Positions 43,092 through 57,200 of a stretch of DNA of 64,000 nt are shown here, piece by piece. The notes below the pieces were generated by a model. It made no database searches. It was not told where the DNA came from and saw nothing but the letters and a program-made list of their open reading frames with translations. Positions within the stretch are counted from its first letter, which is position 1. Every line of letters starts with the position of its first letter. The DNA is from Tubulanus polymorphus (taxonomy: Eukaryota; Nemertea; Palaeonemertea; Tubulaniformes; Tubulanidae), in the NCBI RefSeq assembly GCF_964204645.1, contig NC_134027.1, forward strand, positions 2,468,485-2,532,484, read 5' to 3'. Made by a program: the position numbers and the translations under genes.

Positions 43092-45102
43092 ATGGCGAAT
43101 GGTCCCGAATATAGATGGCAGAAACATGGCAGCATGCCAACAAAACGTGTATTCTCTTCAGCCGTTGAAATCGGTGATTGTTTCTACGTGATCGGTGGCT
43201 GTGATCACACCGGCGTTCCGATGAACTGTTGCGAGAAGTATGATTCCTCCACTAAAACGTGGACGACAGCTGCGAATATGCCGACGAGGCGTGCCGGTGC
43301 GGCCATCGCGGCCGTCAGAAATAAAGTGATCGTTATCGGTGGAGTCTGTACAAAACAACAGCCGTTATCAGAGGTCGAAGAGTTTGACGCGGAAACAAAA
43401 TCCTGGAAGTCTTTGACTCCGTTAAAAGAAAATCTACTCGGTGTTTCAGCCATATTGAAAGGTAAAATAGATTAATGTGTCATATAAATAGCCAGATGGC
43501 GAGCGCATCAATAGAACCTCTCGATCAAAATTGAGTTCATTTTCAATTAACTTTCATTTAGATGCCGCCTCAAAATGATGTTTCAGATAAACTCAGATCA
43601 ATTTAGACTTCAAAAATTGTGCAATTTTTTTTAGCTATAGTTAAATAGATTATGGAAGTAATTTTTTGAAAATTGAATCAGAAGAAATCTGGTGCATCAT
43701 ACATACTATCGCCACCTGGTGGATCCTTACATGCAGCAGCCGACTGTGGAATGCTCATGACTTTCATGGCATTGATTTATAATTAATTTCAGATGGTAAT
43801 ATTTTGTGTGTTGGAGGAATGGGCGTCGATACTTGTCCAAAAAATCATTTTCTGTGTTATCGAATTGAAGAGAATCTCTGGCAGGAGTTGCCGCCGATGC
43901 CAACTCCTCGTTACGCTACCGGCATATTCCTAGTCAATAATAAACTCTATGTTGTTGGTAAGTGATAAACTACAGTAGTGGATTTTTTCTAGATCTAGCA
44001 CAGTATCGGTCAGAATCGTGATTTCATTTTCCAGGTGGTCGAAGTGGAAAGACACCGATAGGAGCGTTTGAAATGTATAACTTTGATGATAAAAAGTGGC
44101 ATAAATTACCAGATTTACCGAGTCGCCGGGTATTTCCAATGTACATAGCATCCAGTACTCATCTATACAGCATCGGAGGCCTGAATGAAAATCCAACTAA
44201 CGGGTTTTCTGCCACCTGTGAATTATTCGATTTTGAAAAAGGTAAGCTGGTGATTTATTGATATTACTCAGGGTCCCTACAACTCCTTGAATCCTTGAAA
44301 ACTCCTTGATTTTTGAAAATATTTAGTAATACTTAAGTAATACTTGTTAACTTCATGGAACCTCGTAAGAACAAACTCGGACAACGATTCATCTAATATA
44401 AAAAACTAGGATTCTTCGAACTCTCGGTTATAAGGCTGAAATTTTCTGGTCCCTTTGAGTTCTCCATCTTATAACAAGCTTCCTTGGTTATTAGTATTAT
44501 TAGACATTGAGGAGATGGCTTTATCAGGGTGGCCACTGACCTTGAAAACCTGTTAATAATCCCTCATGCATCACTATGGGTGTACTCTTTTATCAGATCA
44601 GAGAATCTGTTTGCCTCCAATATCCGTGAAAATATCCGATCGTGAAACTAAACCACAGTCAGGTTACTGGCTAATTGATATCTATAGCAGAGGTAACATG
44701 TTGTAATATTTGGATTGCAGGAGAATGGACCATCGGTGCTTCTATGCCTACTAATAGGGGAGATGCTGCTATTGGATTTGTAAATGATAAAGTCGTAATT
44801 GCTGGTGGTTTAGGTGAGATATGTACTGAGATAGTATGAAATGATCGTAAAAACCATTCATTCCTTCAAACTTCCACTGATTTTCAACATTTTAACTTTA
44901 AACAGGTAATGCCGGTAAACCATTGGCAACAGTAGAAGCTTACGATATATCTACAGATTCGTGGTCTCAACTTCCCGATATGCCAAGTACTCATTGTTCG
45001 TGTTCATTTCTACAATATAAAAAGTGTCTTCACGTGATGGGAGGTTTATCTGTTAAAGGTCCCAGTGGATACATGGAATCATTACAACAGTGTTCGTCAT
45101 AA
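43092..45102 (+). CDS. KLHDC8: Kelch domain-containing protein 8 (exons 43092-43461, 43793-43957, 44035-44241, 44721-44813, 44906-45102)
   Basis: Five exons in phase give about 343 residues, near the 350 of KLHDC8A/B. The protein is almost entirely a kelch beta-propeller. It starts WQKHGSMPTKRVFSSA, and blades carry the double glycine and spaced aromatic residues (YVIGGCDHTG, VIVIGGVC, ILCVGGMGV, LYVVGGRSGK, LYSIGGLNEN, VVIAGGLG, LHVMGGLS). There is no BTB domain, so it is not a cullin adaptor of the KLHL type. KLHDC8B is linked to cytokinesis in humans; the role here is unknown. An AATAAA at 45676 is a possible poly(A) signal. A 15-bp inverted repeat pair (45136-45150 / 45262-45276) lies in the 3' UTR. 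Confidence 0.9.
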
Positions 45103-45135
45103 AGTTCTATTTTTGCAACGATTATAATATACGCA

Positions 45136-45276
45136 GTAGACTCGGTTTACCTCGAATCTCGCGGGACAAGTTATAATCAGGTCTTTATCACGATGAATTG
45201 GAGTGAAATATTTGTAATACATTGTCGGGGCACGCAATAATCCGAAGTGAACGTCTCCAGAGTAAACCGAGTCTAC
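45136..45276. repeat. 141-bp element with 15-bp inverted ends
   Basis: GTAGACTCGGTTTAC and its complement bound about 110 bp in the KLHDC8 3' UTR. It could be a MITE remnant or a UTR stem; the sequence does not decide between them. Confidence 0.4.
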
Positions 45277-46367
45277 CGTATATTGAAATTATATAAATCT
45301 AAAGATACAATTATATTATACCATATTTAAGATTTTAATTAGTAAATCAATTGGTAGCATTGATCATAATGTATATGAATGTCTATATATTGAAATAGCG
45401 GAATTGTTCTTTTTTACATTCGATGTAATGATTTAAGATTTGAGTTTTGCTAAACATTTACATCTATTATAAATGTTTTCATTAATAGTCGCTGCTAACG
45501 TCTCTAATTATTGAAGTCATTGTCTTTAATCTAGTCTTCCTTTGTGACACTTAATGATAAGTAGATAGGTCTCAATTTGGGAGTAAGTCCACTCCAAAAG
45601 TCACTGACTTTGCTTTCTTACTTAGTTTTAACCTTTAATGCTTTTTATGATTTTTTTTTAAGATGATGTGTGAACAATAAAAATCAAATTATTCTTATTG
45701 AAATAAATTCGTTTCTTTTTCGCTTTTGTGACCATACTTTTGCATTAATTGTCTGCTGACTATATGATTACTGCACGGCTTGAAATGAGCATAGTTAATA
45801 CGGATTGGTTACAGGAGACATCTCCCCTAAGGCTTAGTTGATACCCAAATTGTATCCCCTATTGCACTGCTTTTATTCTTAGATTTCGTATTTGAAAATT
45901 TTTTATTTGTTATATTTGACTTTTTAATTTACTGCATACAGGCTAAAAAGTACTTGAAGTTATATATCGTAGGTTCGTTTCGGTAATTAGTATGAATAGT
46001 GTAGGTGGTGCTCTGGTCTATTATGAACACGGAAATTGATGTAAAAAGCGCTTTTTGATTTGTTTTTCGGTAAGTATTATCACGTTTGATTATTTGTTTC
46101 ATTGGTTTGTATGAGTAAACTGATTTTTATTTATTGACACAATAAAAGAATCGGAAAAGACCGATATTTGTTGGGAATAAGCAATGCACAAACTGCATAA
46201 AAACAGAACTGTGTCAGTCAGTGTGTGTTCTTGAGATAAATGATCGGCGGGGAAGAAGGGTAACTCGATGTATCGCAGTGTCTTTCCATTCTAAAACTAA
46301 AGTATTTATTCGTGTTTCATTGTTTACAGTTTAGCTGCTAGAATAGACGCTTTGAGCTGCACGAAAT
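45277..46367. other. KLHDC8 3' UTR and CNOT10 upstream region
   Basis: AT-rich, with AATAAA at 45676 and further A-rich words. A splice acceptor (tttacag) at 46329 shortly before the CNOT10 ATG suggests a 5'-UTR intron. No other gene is seen. Confidence 0.5.
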
Positions 46368-49300
46368 ATGTCTGGAGGAAATTCTAAATCCGAAGGATCG
46401 GACAAATCTGGAGATGGTTCATTCGCATCATTACCGGCTATAACTGACCACGACCGAGAACTGGCGAGTCGGTCGATGCAGGAATTCGAACAAGGACAAT
46501 ACGATACTGCTTTACAAATACTGAATGAACTGTTAAAACTCAGACAGGGAGACGCTAAAATAATGCACAATAAAGCCGTTATAGAATACTATCAGTCAGG
46601 ATTGAAAAAAACAGATGAATTTCGTCAGCATATCAGAAATATTTGTAATCAGGTATTATATGAGTTTCATTTGTAGATATACTCTATTGTGTCATTCATG
46701 GGAGAGGTAGCCTCCCTATGTATATCTCTCCCCCCTTGAAAGAAGTAGCTTTGGTATTAATTATCCCTTGCCTATATCAGTCATCTCTTATGGAAAAGTA
46801 ACATCCAAGCTACTACTAGCACATGGGAGACAACATTCAGACTAGATGCCCATTTGCTCTGGGTTGGAGAGGGGCAATGAGGGATTAGTGTCTTGCCCAG
46901 GGGCACTAGATGGTGATGTAGAGGGTTTGAACCCACGACCTGGCATCCCACAGTCGAAAGCTCTAACCACTTCCACCACCCAAACCACTCCATCCTGTTC
47001 CGAGTATTTACAGATATTCTCCTCGTTGTAGTGTCAAGTGAATTTAGATAACATTGCTGCTATGGATGATGTTGATCAGATTCTACTGTATTATAATCAC
47101 GCTGTAATACTGTATCGTCTACGTCAGTATCATTCAGCTGTCAACATTGTCGATAAATTATTCCAGTTTATCGAACCACTTGGTAAGAATTGATTCCTTC
47201 CCGTCTTTGTTAAAAAGTTTGCGTGTAATTTCATGCAGTTGGAGGATGACATCATTGGCCCGAGTAATTTTAATTTCAGAAGAGAATTTGGCTCGGAAAG
47301 TCAGTTTGTTGTTAGCCCAGTTATATCTCTGCACTCATCAGGTTTGTTTTCACTCGTTGGAGAAAGTATGATCACAATCATATCCGATAAGCTTTAAAAG
47401 GTCGATAAGAGATTTTCTCGTGTGGATACTTTCAGCCGGAGAAAGCGACTGGTTTGTTGAGCTTCATCGAGAAGAGTTTATTCAGTAGCAACGGCGGCAA
47501 TAAAACATCTGAGCGCGAATCTAAAGACGGTTCGCCAGAGTACGGAATGAGTGATGTATGGAAGGCTCGAATAAGCCAGGTAAACATCGTTATCAGTTGT
47601 ACTGTTTGTTGATTTCTTTTTGCTTTACGTCATTTGAATCTCAGTTTTTGCCGCGACTAACCCTATGTATTCTTTCTATCATCTTGTAAAGCCAATGAGC
47701 AAATATAGGCTTTAGGCTGAAACTCAATGAATTATCATTATTATTATTCATCTGCTGTTATTTTCAGTATAAAGCTCGCTGCTATTTGATGCTTAAATCA
47801 ATGAAGTTTTGTAAACGAGAAATAAAGAATCTAATGAATACAATAGGCGTGGTAAGTACTTCTGTAGCCGGATGTCGTCGTGAATTCAGTCGTATGTTTA
47901 AGTGAATTGTTTTCGATATTTTTCTCAGAGCCCGCAATTGGTTTTCTTGAAAAGTAATTTCGAATATCTACGCGGTAATTATCGTAAAGCGATCAAAGTT
48001 TTGAACACAGCAATTCAAGCGAAAGGTCCGATGGAGAATCCGGAGACATTAAACGTCATGTACTTCAACAATATGGCCTGTATTCACTTCCACATGTGTA
48101 AACATCACCTGGGTACATTTTATCTACGTAAAGCATTGGCTGAAAATGAGGCAGTGACCCGCGATCTACGTAAAGCCGTTCTCAGTAAGCTTCTAATTGA
48201 TAACAAAATTTGATCCAAATATTTGATAATACAGTCTAACTCTTTTGAATTACTAAATCGAATTGAAACCGTTTGATAATACATTCTAACTCTTGAATTA
48301 CTAAATCGAATTGGAACTGTTTGATAATACAGTCTAACTCTCTTGAATTACTAAATTGAATTGGAACTGTTTGATAATACAGTCTAACTCTCTTGAATTA
48401 CTAAATTGAATTGGAACTGTTTGATAATACAGTCTAACGCCCTTGAATTACTAAATTGAATTGGAACTGATGGGATGACTGATCCGATGGTAGCTTAACC
48501 GATTTTGATTGTAATTGTGAATATTTTCTAGGTAAATCATTATCAGGTCGACCGGTACATTCACTGGGAATCAGTAAATACTATGAATTGTTGTATAATA
48601 TGGGTATACAGCTATTGCACTGCGGAAAACCATTGGCAGCATTCGATTGTCTGATAGAAGTTATTCAGGTTTTCCCCAGTAATGCGCGATTGTGGTTACG
48701 TTTAGCTGAATGTTGTATTATGTGCTATAGAGAGGTAAATTTAATTGGCGTTTGTGTGTATCATCATTCGATTCATTTAATACAGTTATTTTCATCAGTT
48801 GTTCTATTTCTAGTCAAATGAAGAGGATAGCAGTTTATCAAATCGTTTACAAGTCATTCAAGGATCAGTCGGGTCTGGTGTACATCGTAAACTCATTATT
48901 GGTCCCGGTTTAAAGGAAACAGACAAAATGAGGTATCTTTATCCAGAATATAATGGTCGTGAACTTAACCTGTCTAGAAAATGACTCAGCAATTGAATCG
49001 ATATATCAATCCTTTGTTAGTTTTACTTCGTAATTGTGGGTTTTTTCTTGAATTTAAATTCACGTATTTTCTTAACTAATTGATAATAGCACCGATTCAG
49101 CAGCTATACCAGGAACGACGATTGAATTTGCGTCATTGTGTCTGCAGAATGCTTTATTGAATATTCCTGATGATCCAATCAATGCGGTCCCTACCGATAA
49201 TGAAAATGATACCAGGTTAGATTCTATTTGAACTCTTTGAGAGAATATGCTATGGTACAGTTAACCTTGTTTAACTCGCACAGACTGGGACGGTCAAAAT

Positions 49301-51274
49301 TTGTCAGAAAAATTTCTCCGGTAATTGGAAAATGATTAAGTTTTCTGTGCAAGTTAGTAATCAATCTTGAGTTAAGTCGAGAGGTTTTCTGTACAATGCT
49401 TTCAGGGTCAGTTTTGTGGTAATCTATTTTCTAATAACCATTTTCAGTAAAGTCCATGAACCCCTGACTGTACCAGCCCCACCTGGCAATCCTATGAGAG
49501 GACAAGAAGTTGCTAATCTACGGTAGGTAGATTTCTTAGGGAGTTATTGAAAGCATTTTTAATACGATGAATTATGTAATTAGTGCATGCTTTCTAATTT
49601 CAGTTGTACAATACTTTGTGATAGTGCATATGTAGCACTTTGTTTGAATGACTTTCTCATGGCTTATTACTACGCTGACTTACTCATCAAACAACCGAAA
49701 CTTTCCGGCGCTCACAGGTTCGTGAATTATCAAAACTAATCACAAGGTGTATGCGTTTACATCTCACCCAATCCTCATCCGCGGGCAGCAACTTCAATTT
49801 CTCGATGATGCATGCTTCAAATTTGAATCGTTTCTTCTGAAAGTTGGTGTGAGGGTTGGAGAAGTTGTATTGAAAATGGAGGTTATCTAGCTTCTAAATA
49901 AACTAGTTGTCGTATGCAACATGTGACCTGTCTTTATTTTTTGACTCATTACCGTCCACTTACCTTGGGGAGACTAATACCACATTCTTGTTGATTCTAT
50001 TGGGGTTTTAACCCTTTCAGTGCTGACTTATTAATACCCTAAAGTGCTGGAGATAATTTGAAAAATTCTTTAAAATTCCACCCTAGTGTGTTGAATAACG
50101 GGAATACCACTATAGTGCGTCTACACCGCGGCGCGGTGTATCGTTATTCACTAATATTTTACTATGTTTGACAGGTGCTGCCATCTTTCAAGAGAGATAA
50201 TTAGTAATTACTAATTAAATCAATACACCGCAGTGCGGTGTACTAGCAAAATCCATCACCGATTCGTACACCGCACTGCGGTGTAGACGCACTGAAAGGG
50301 TTAATCAAATGTATAATGTAAACATGATGTATATTTTTAATTGCAGGTACCTGGGACATATGTATATATCGGAAGCTCTTGTAGCGTTGGATAAGATTGC
50401 CGACGCAATTCAACATCTTAATCCTGATCTGATAACTGATGTCAGTCCAACTCCACCTGAGTGTAAACATGAACAAGGTCAATTTGTATTCAATTCACGC
50501 CAAACCAGTTGAGCATGAAATTCAATATCCAGTTGCTGAACGTGTAAAAATTCTTCTTTTTAGAAAAAGACAGAAATGGAGACCTACCAGAAGGAGAAGC
50601 TAAAGGTAGTTATAACCTATTAGTGGATTAATTTGATTGATCACTCAATCTTAAAATGGGCAGCCTTAGAAGTGTTGGCTGCTTACTGTATACAGTCAGC
50701 AGCGCTTGAACCTGCTTGTCATTCGGCGCCATTATTATTGAATGCATCATCAACATGCCTTAATATCCCACTTTCTCAGGAATGGCAGATAGTCATGTAA
50801 TGATGCTATTTTTTTGCTTTAGCCGCTCTGTACAGTTGGTGTCCAAAAGATATCACAAAAGCTAAAGCGATAATGCAATATAACCTTGCAGCTGCCCATA
50901 CCCTGCGAGGCGAGCATGAGAAAGCTATCATGAATCTGGCGAAGGTGAGATAAGTCTGTGCTGCCATCTATAACTACTAGTTATCAGAAATACATATTGA
51001 TTTATCATAGGGCCTATAGATTTTAAAGTTTGAATACATCTATTTCAGAGCACACAAGGAATTGGAACACCATTTCCGGCGCAAATTTACTTCCTTCGTT
51101 TATATTTGGACTTGATGGAAGGTAAATTAGTAACACTTCTTTATTTGAAAAACTCATCCTTTTTTTCTTCAGTTCAAAAATGAGAAATTATTTTTTTGTA
51201 TTTTAGGGCGTCGGAAATTAGCGCAAGGCGTCATTAAGGAACATTTTGGTCACATGACCCCGAATCGAGTTTGA
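46368..51274 (+). CDS. CNOT10: CCR4-NOT complex subunit 10 (16 coding exons)
   Basis: CNOT10 pairs with CNOT11 on the CNOT1 N-terminus in the cytoplasmic deadenylase complex. Exons: 46368-46652, 47032-47182, 47280-47341, 47436-47579, 47768-47851, 47929-48184, 48532-48734, 48814-48932, 49090-49215, 49448-49522, 49604-49717, 50347-50477, 50564-50605, 50823-50944, 51049-51121, 51207-51274. All phases agree, giving about 684 residues (human 744). TPR-like helical pairs are evident: [83 protein letters not shown] and [25 protein letters not shown] at 51429 is a plausible poly(A) signal. Introns hold a SINE, a minisatellite and a piggyBac-like MITE. Confidence 0.94.
46790..46993 (-). mobile_element. 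tRNA-derived SINE
   Basis: On the minus strand an A box (TGGTGGAAGTGGTTAGAGC) and a B box (GGTCGTGGGTTCAAACCC) are followed by a body containing CTGGGCAAGACACTAATC and a CCTCTCCAACCCAGAG segment. Bodies of this kind are widespread in animal SINE superfamilies. It lies in CNOT10 intron 1, antisense to the gene. Confidence 0.7.
48222..48469. repeat. 50-bp minisatellite, five copies
   Basis: Five head-to-tail units of TTTGATAATACAGTCTAACT followed by about 30 more bases; copy 2 is 2 bp short. Copies 3 and 4 are identical, and others differ at a few sites. It lies in CNOT10 intron 6. There are no spacers, so it is not an array of the CRISPR type. Confidence 0.92.
50008..50304. mobile_element. 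297-bp piggyBac-like MITE
   Basis: Flanked by TTAA on both sides, with 12-bp inverted ends CCCTTTCAGTGC, the terminal pattern of piggyBac elements. Three internal 19-bp palindromes of form TACACCGC...GCGGTGTA lie at 50122, 50224 and 50267. It is non-coding and sits in a CNOT10 intron. Confidence 0.75.
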
Positions 51275-54200
51275 TTTGAAGATTGCCTTTCAAGAATATT
51301 TGCTTTTAAAGTGAAAATCTATTGATGCTCGTAGGAAATGTTATATGATAAGTTGTAAAACCAGTTGGAGAACAAAATACAAAACATATTTATCATTGTA
51401 ACTTAAGCTGGATTGCTTAAAATGTCATATTAAAGCATTTAAAATTAGAATGCTGTATTTGTGGTCGAATTCCTTTGAGTCATAGTTTGAAGCAAGTCTA
51501 CTGAGTGCTACTTTTTGGTAAAAATTTTGTTAAGGCCAAGATCAAGAATCAGGACATTAACATTTGATTAGAATTTAATTCGCTTCCTGTGGCATGTGAG
51601 TGAGTCACCATTCTTCGGCCGCTTCAGGATACATTCGCTGAGAAAAGAGTTCTATTGAAATTGGCTTGATTAACGTTTTAAAAAGCAGTTTCCTCTTAAA
51701 TGAAAATTTAAGATTGATAAGATTATTCACTTAAAATGGAAAAGTGTTGGATGATGAATGAAATTGACAATATCTAGATCCCTCGCATGCCACAGCAAAA
51801 TAGCGAGGTCCTGTTCGATCTCAGCCGTTCAGTGCTGCCCCAATGAATAACGATAACGGAATTTCTATGAACTAAATAAAAACGTTCAACAACTTTGGCA
51901 AGTGAGTTGGCATGTTAGTTCACATTTTTCTCGCTAACGTTATACATAGAGGCAGCACTAGAAGGTTAAGAGCTGACCTCGTTCTTTACCGCGGCGGGCG
52001 CAATTGTTTCAGTTATTCCATCAACGCTAAGCTTTATTCAATGAAACTATAAACTCTTAAATAATTAAAACTTTGATGCCACTTTCTAAATAGAAATGTC
52101 AATTTGTTTTATATCATAATGATTTTGGTTGTAAGATAAGAATTAAATCTTATGTATCCGTCAGTGTACGGTAGTTTTTATGGTTAGAAATGATGAGCAG
52201 TTATGGGTCTATCAGGGCGCAGTGCTACTTTTAACCGCGCCTTAAGTACATACTTTTGCGCCTTAAACCTCTCCGGACGCCGTGCAGCACGATTCTTCCT
52301 GCTAAATAATCATGAAAGCCAGGGCTAATGCAAGTGTAGTTTTTAGTACCACCATGACCCAGAATCCCGGCTACGACGATTCATTCATGCAACCCACACC
52401 AAGAAAATCAGAATCTGATCACGGTACATGTGTGATCGAAACCGTGTGATCATATACAGCCAGATCAGGATGTAGTTTAGTTTGTGAAATATCCGATTGT
52501 CAAAGCAAATACCAGCAGCACCACCACACCCTGTAAAGGTTCAACGTGATAATGTCAGGGGTGTTTCCTTCCTCCATTCTTAGAAAGGTCTACAACATGT
52601 CGATGATCCCCCGCAGTGGAGCAGGGCGTATACAAGTAACATGTACCTACGAGCTCCATTCACAACGTACAATATCCATAGCAACGACACTGTTCCACTC
52701 GATTTAAAGTGCAGATCACCCTTGGCATTCAACTCCCCCATTCGAGGTCATCAGATATCAGAAAGGGCACACTGACCCAACATGTGTCTTATGAACTTTC
52801 CAAACGATTGACCCAACTGAGTTGCATCCAGTTGAAAAGTAGAATGGATCACAGGCAAAAAGCGAAACAATGAACTACACGTCTGTAAATAGTCAAAAAG
52901 CACAGGGATGATTTTATTTTTCAGTATAGCAAAATTTTTTATCATTTTACATCAATTTTCAGAAAACTGAACTATGTTTCATACATGTACGCATCCACCA
53001 TTAACATTTTAGTTATTATCAATTACATACTTTTTATCATTCCTACGTACATGCTCAGAAATTACAACATTGGCTAATCGATGATCAAAGCTGGCCAGTA
53101 GTTCTTACATTCTGAATTCTCTGCATGGATATGTACAATCAATGTATAGTATAATTTTAGATCAGAATTAATTATAAACATTTGGAAAATCATTGAGTAA
53201 TTGACTGGTAATTAACCCCTGAATGTATGACCATCACATTACGTCACTATAGCAACTGCCTGAGAACTATCTTGCATAACGAAGCATAAACAGATCAGAG
53301 CTGGCCGACCTAATAACCCTGCCTTCACCATACAACTATACTTGGACAGTGTCCAGCTAAACCAACCAATGTTTGCTCTTCTAAGCAATCAATAGAACTT
53401 CAGATTACATACACACCATGTAGATATAGAGCAGAACATGATTTATTAGCTAATGTACTTTTAAGATCACACTGCGCACCTTCTCGGATTATTAACTACA
53501 GCCATTCATTTATATATGGCAGGTTTTGAATTAGTAAAATAAATCATTTATTCATGTCATGAAAAATACCAAAAGTTTTTAACATTGACCTCCAGGCATA
53601 AGTACATCTAGTCGGACCATCCGATCATTATTAATAAGACAACTGTACTATAATAAAAATCTGAGCTCAAAGCATTCGCAAAATCTGAGGTATAATTCTT
53701 AAAACGGATGATATTCTTAAAGATTCCCTGACTGACACATGAACTCAAGATTGTGAGGCTGAGCCATCATTACACAATATAGAAACTCAAACCTCAAAAA
53801 CTGTTATGAAATAAACTATATGATCCAGATAATTTTTTTGCGATCTACAAAAGGTTTTCGTTTTATGATTTCAATTCCTGAGTTAAAAAGTTCTGTGCGT
53901 TCCAACCTTCAATTTTCTCATTTGAATGTAGTAACATGGAAAAATGAAACGCACAGTTTAGAGGTAATTTCATTACATGCTTAGAGCACAAAGCTAGCAA
54001 CAATACAATAAGCCTAAGAACACCTAAGAGCTTTAATGCCTTCTCTGTAGCAAATGTAACAAGCCGCTTGGAGCGACAAAGCAGATAACTAAATGGGTCT
54101 TGGACCTGAGTATAACAAATTCTTGAGAATTTTACATCAAACTCTTTTTTCACTATGTATTGAGTAGTTATGAATTACCGGTATTTTATCTAGCGTTGGT

Positions 54201-57200
54201 CACGTATTCTTAAAATCACGATTCTCATTAAAATCTGCAAATATGTGTGAGAACGAACCCTATATATGACACAATATCGATCTGCAATATCACAACTTTA
54301 TGTATGACCGGACCCGATTTCATGAAAAGGTATTAGGGCTCAAAATGTCAAAAACTATATTTTCACCATACAGACATGGAGAAGTACCCAATCATATGGA
54401 AAGAAAAAATGTTGAAGTTTTCCATGAATTCGGGCCGATGGTTTCTCGAATCATTCTATGTTTAGAACAGTAGTCTGAACAAGATAACCGGACTTTTTTT
54501 TAACAATAAGCGCTTTCTAATAACTCTAATTACATATATACTTATTATAATACATTCACACAGGCATCAGTCCTAGATTGATTACACAAAAGATCAAACC
54601 TTAAAAAGAAAAATGAATTCTTGCCAAGACGAACAGTAAGAATGTCATGTCAACTGGTTGTTATTAGAATCAAATTGAAGGCTCAAATGATAGAGGACAT
54701 TTGCCTGTGAATGAACTCCACACAAACAATGCTGCCACTATTAAAACTCTACAATATATATATATATATACCGGTATATTTTTTTTTCATGCAACAATAA
54801 AAATAAAGGTCATTATATGAAAAATTAAGAATAAATTTGGTTTGTTGTTATTACAATATCATTATCAATCATATAATAATACATGTTTATCGTAAATATA
54901 TCATCATTAAGTCAAGATCAACACAGGTTAGCATGTTTCATCAGCAACAAATTTTGAAAAATTAACAAGTCTTGTATTTTCTTCAGTTGAATATCAGGGG
55001 TGAAAGGGTTATTGCTGTGACTAAACATAAACCAAACCATTAACCCTCAATCCCTTCAGGCTTTTAATGATATGTCAATCACCAATACTGCAAGGCAGTA
55101 GTGGATCCAAGCCAGATGTACTGCAAGTAATTTAAAGTACAAGTAACCTTTGTATGACCCTGACATTATGCTAGTGGTCAAGAGTACTCGGAGCTATAAT
55201 AGTGTACACTCATGCTCTACATTTTAGCATTCAAATTTGTCAGTGAGCTATCAGTGAAGTTCAGCTATCTATGATAATATAAAACTTAAAATCAAACTTT
55301 AAACCCTTTACCACCTTCAATTTCTAAACTGTATGTACTTTAAGAGTACTACGTATGAGTTGTACGTTCTCCATTAAACAAGAGATGATAAAATTAAAGT
55401 AATCTAAATGAAGCAAAAGTAATTCCGATATAAATACAGTATTCTAAAATCTGAACTTCTGATACTCTTAACCACTATCATATCGCCTCTAAGTTATTAT
55501 TAATGACTTAAAAAATAAATGGCATGGAAATGTGATATTCCGGATTACAAACTACACGGCATGTAAATACGATATCTTACTACTCCGGATTACAAACTAC
55601 CGAATGTAGAAACGTGAAGACAAGACATCCAAAATTCATTTGATGACAAAGAAAATAACCACAAAACATTAGGTACAATAATATACGATCACCTGAAAAT
55701 ATACCCGACACTAAGAAGTACATCAACATATACCAGCTGATGACTAACAATCTTAAATTGCTCAATAGATTTACATGGATATATATATATACCAACCATT
55801 CTCTCAAATTCTAAAAGGGACTTTTTTCACAATACGTTGGTCTAGGACCCTTCTACTCCATAGCACACCAAAGCAAAAGACTGTATCAGATACAGACATA
55901 TCGATACTTTTTAATGGCACTCCACAAAGACGGGATAGTTTTAACTACATTGGAAATGATTATTTAAAAAATAAAATATCAGATTTTCTCAAAATCAACT
56001 GAACTGTCAATTTTGTGCAAAAAATTTTAACAATTAACAGTGTGAAGTTTATATCCTATGGATTAGTTTGTTAAAAGAACTTTTAGTATGCCCTGCTTTG
56101 CTGGAGGGGCATGTAACATACAGATAACTTTTAGCTATTAGACATATTTTCATGCTTAGATTTTCCTGTCTAAATTTTATGACAAAAACATTAAGTAAAT
56201 TTTAAAAGTTCTCGTTTGATACTCACCTAACTAAAATACATCATATCATCACAAAGAACTCTTTCCTTATAAAACGCAAAAAAATTTTAGCGTGGTTCAA
56301 TGAAGATGGCACAACCGAAAAAAGCAAAACCGGGTTTTAGAAAATCATTCATCATAAGCTGCCTTTGTTTGACATATCTTCCTTCAAAAGGAGTTTGAGA
56401 CAAGAATTTTGCGATGGTAGAATATTGTATTACGCGTTTATGGAAGATTTCGTAAGTTTCAAAACATATTCAACGAAACGTCATTTATAACTTGAATGAC
56501 ACTGAAAAAGAGGCAACATTCGATGCAAATTAGCCATCAAAATGTAATTCTATACGAGGGGTTTCTACTCTGACATTCGCAAATTTTTCATAAACTTCAC
56601 ACAAAATACTCTCATTTCAATAGTAATGAATCAAGTCACCGAGATTTAATTGAATACAGGAAAAATTCTAACTAATCCGAGCAGTTTGACGCTTTAGTTT
56701 TTGAACATATCCAGGCCTAAAAAAACTTGTGTCCTAAAAGGCTATTCAGTGCAATGTTATTTTTATGCTTGAAAAATAACTAGGTCAAAACAACAGTGAA
56801 ACATTTTACAGCGATCCACATACATTCATCAGTGAAGCAAACTTTTCCTGAATACCATAGTTATTCACTTCATATCTAAACTATTCTAATCTGTTCGAAT
56901 TACTTTTGCGTTATAAAATCACAAAGGCGTAGAAAACAATACAGCAGACCGTTAACTCCTGAGGTCGTGTGTCGTTTAAAATTATAATCATTAAAGCACG
57001 GAAATCATCACACTGTTTCAACGCGACAATGCAGTTTGTGCCACTATTTTAAGCAATACTGTAGCGGTTACGATGAGCGATTTTTTTTTAGTCGGTTATA
57101 ATAATATTATTAAATATACACAGTTAATTACGTAATATTCAATCTCTAGTTGCATAAAAAAGCAGAGCATGCGTTCGTCGTTTTTTTTTTCTCAAATTCT

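Noticed and set aside
48222-48469. CRISPR-like direct repeat array
   Set aside because: Units are head-to-tail with no unique spacers, inside an animal intron.
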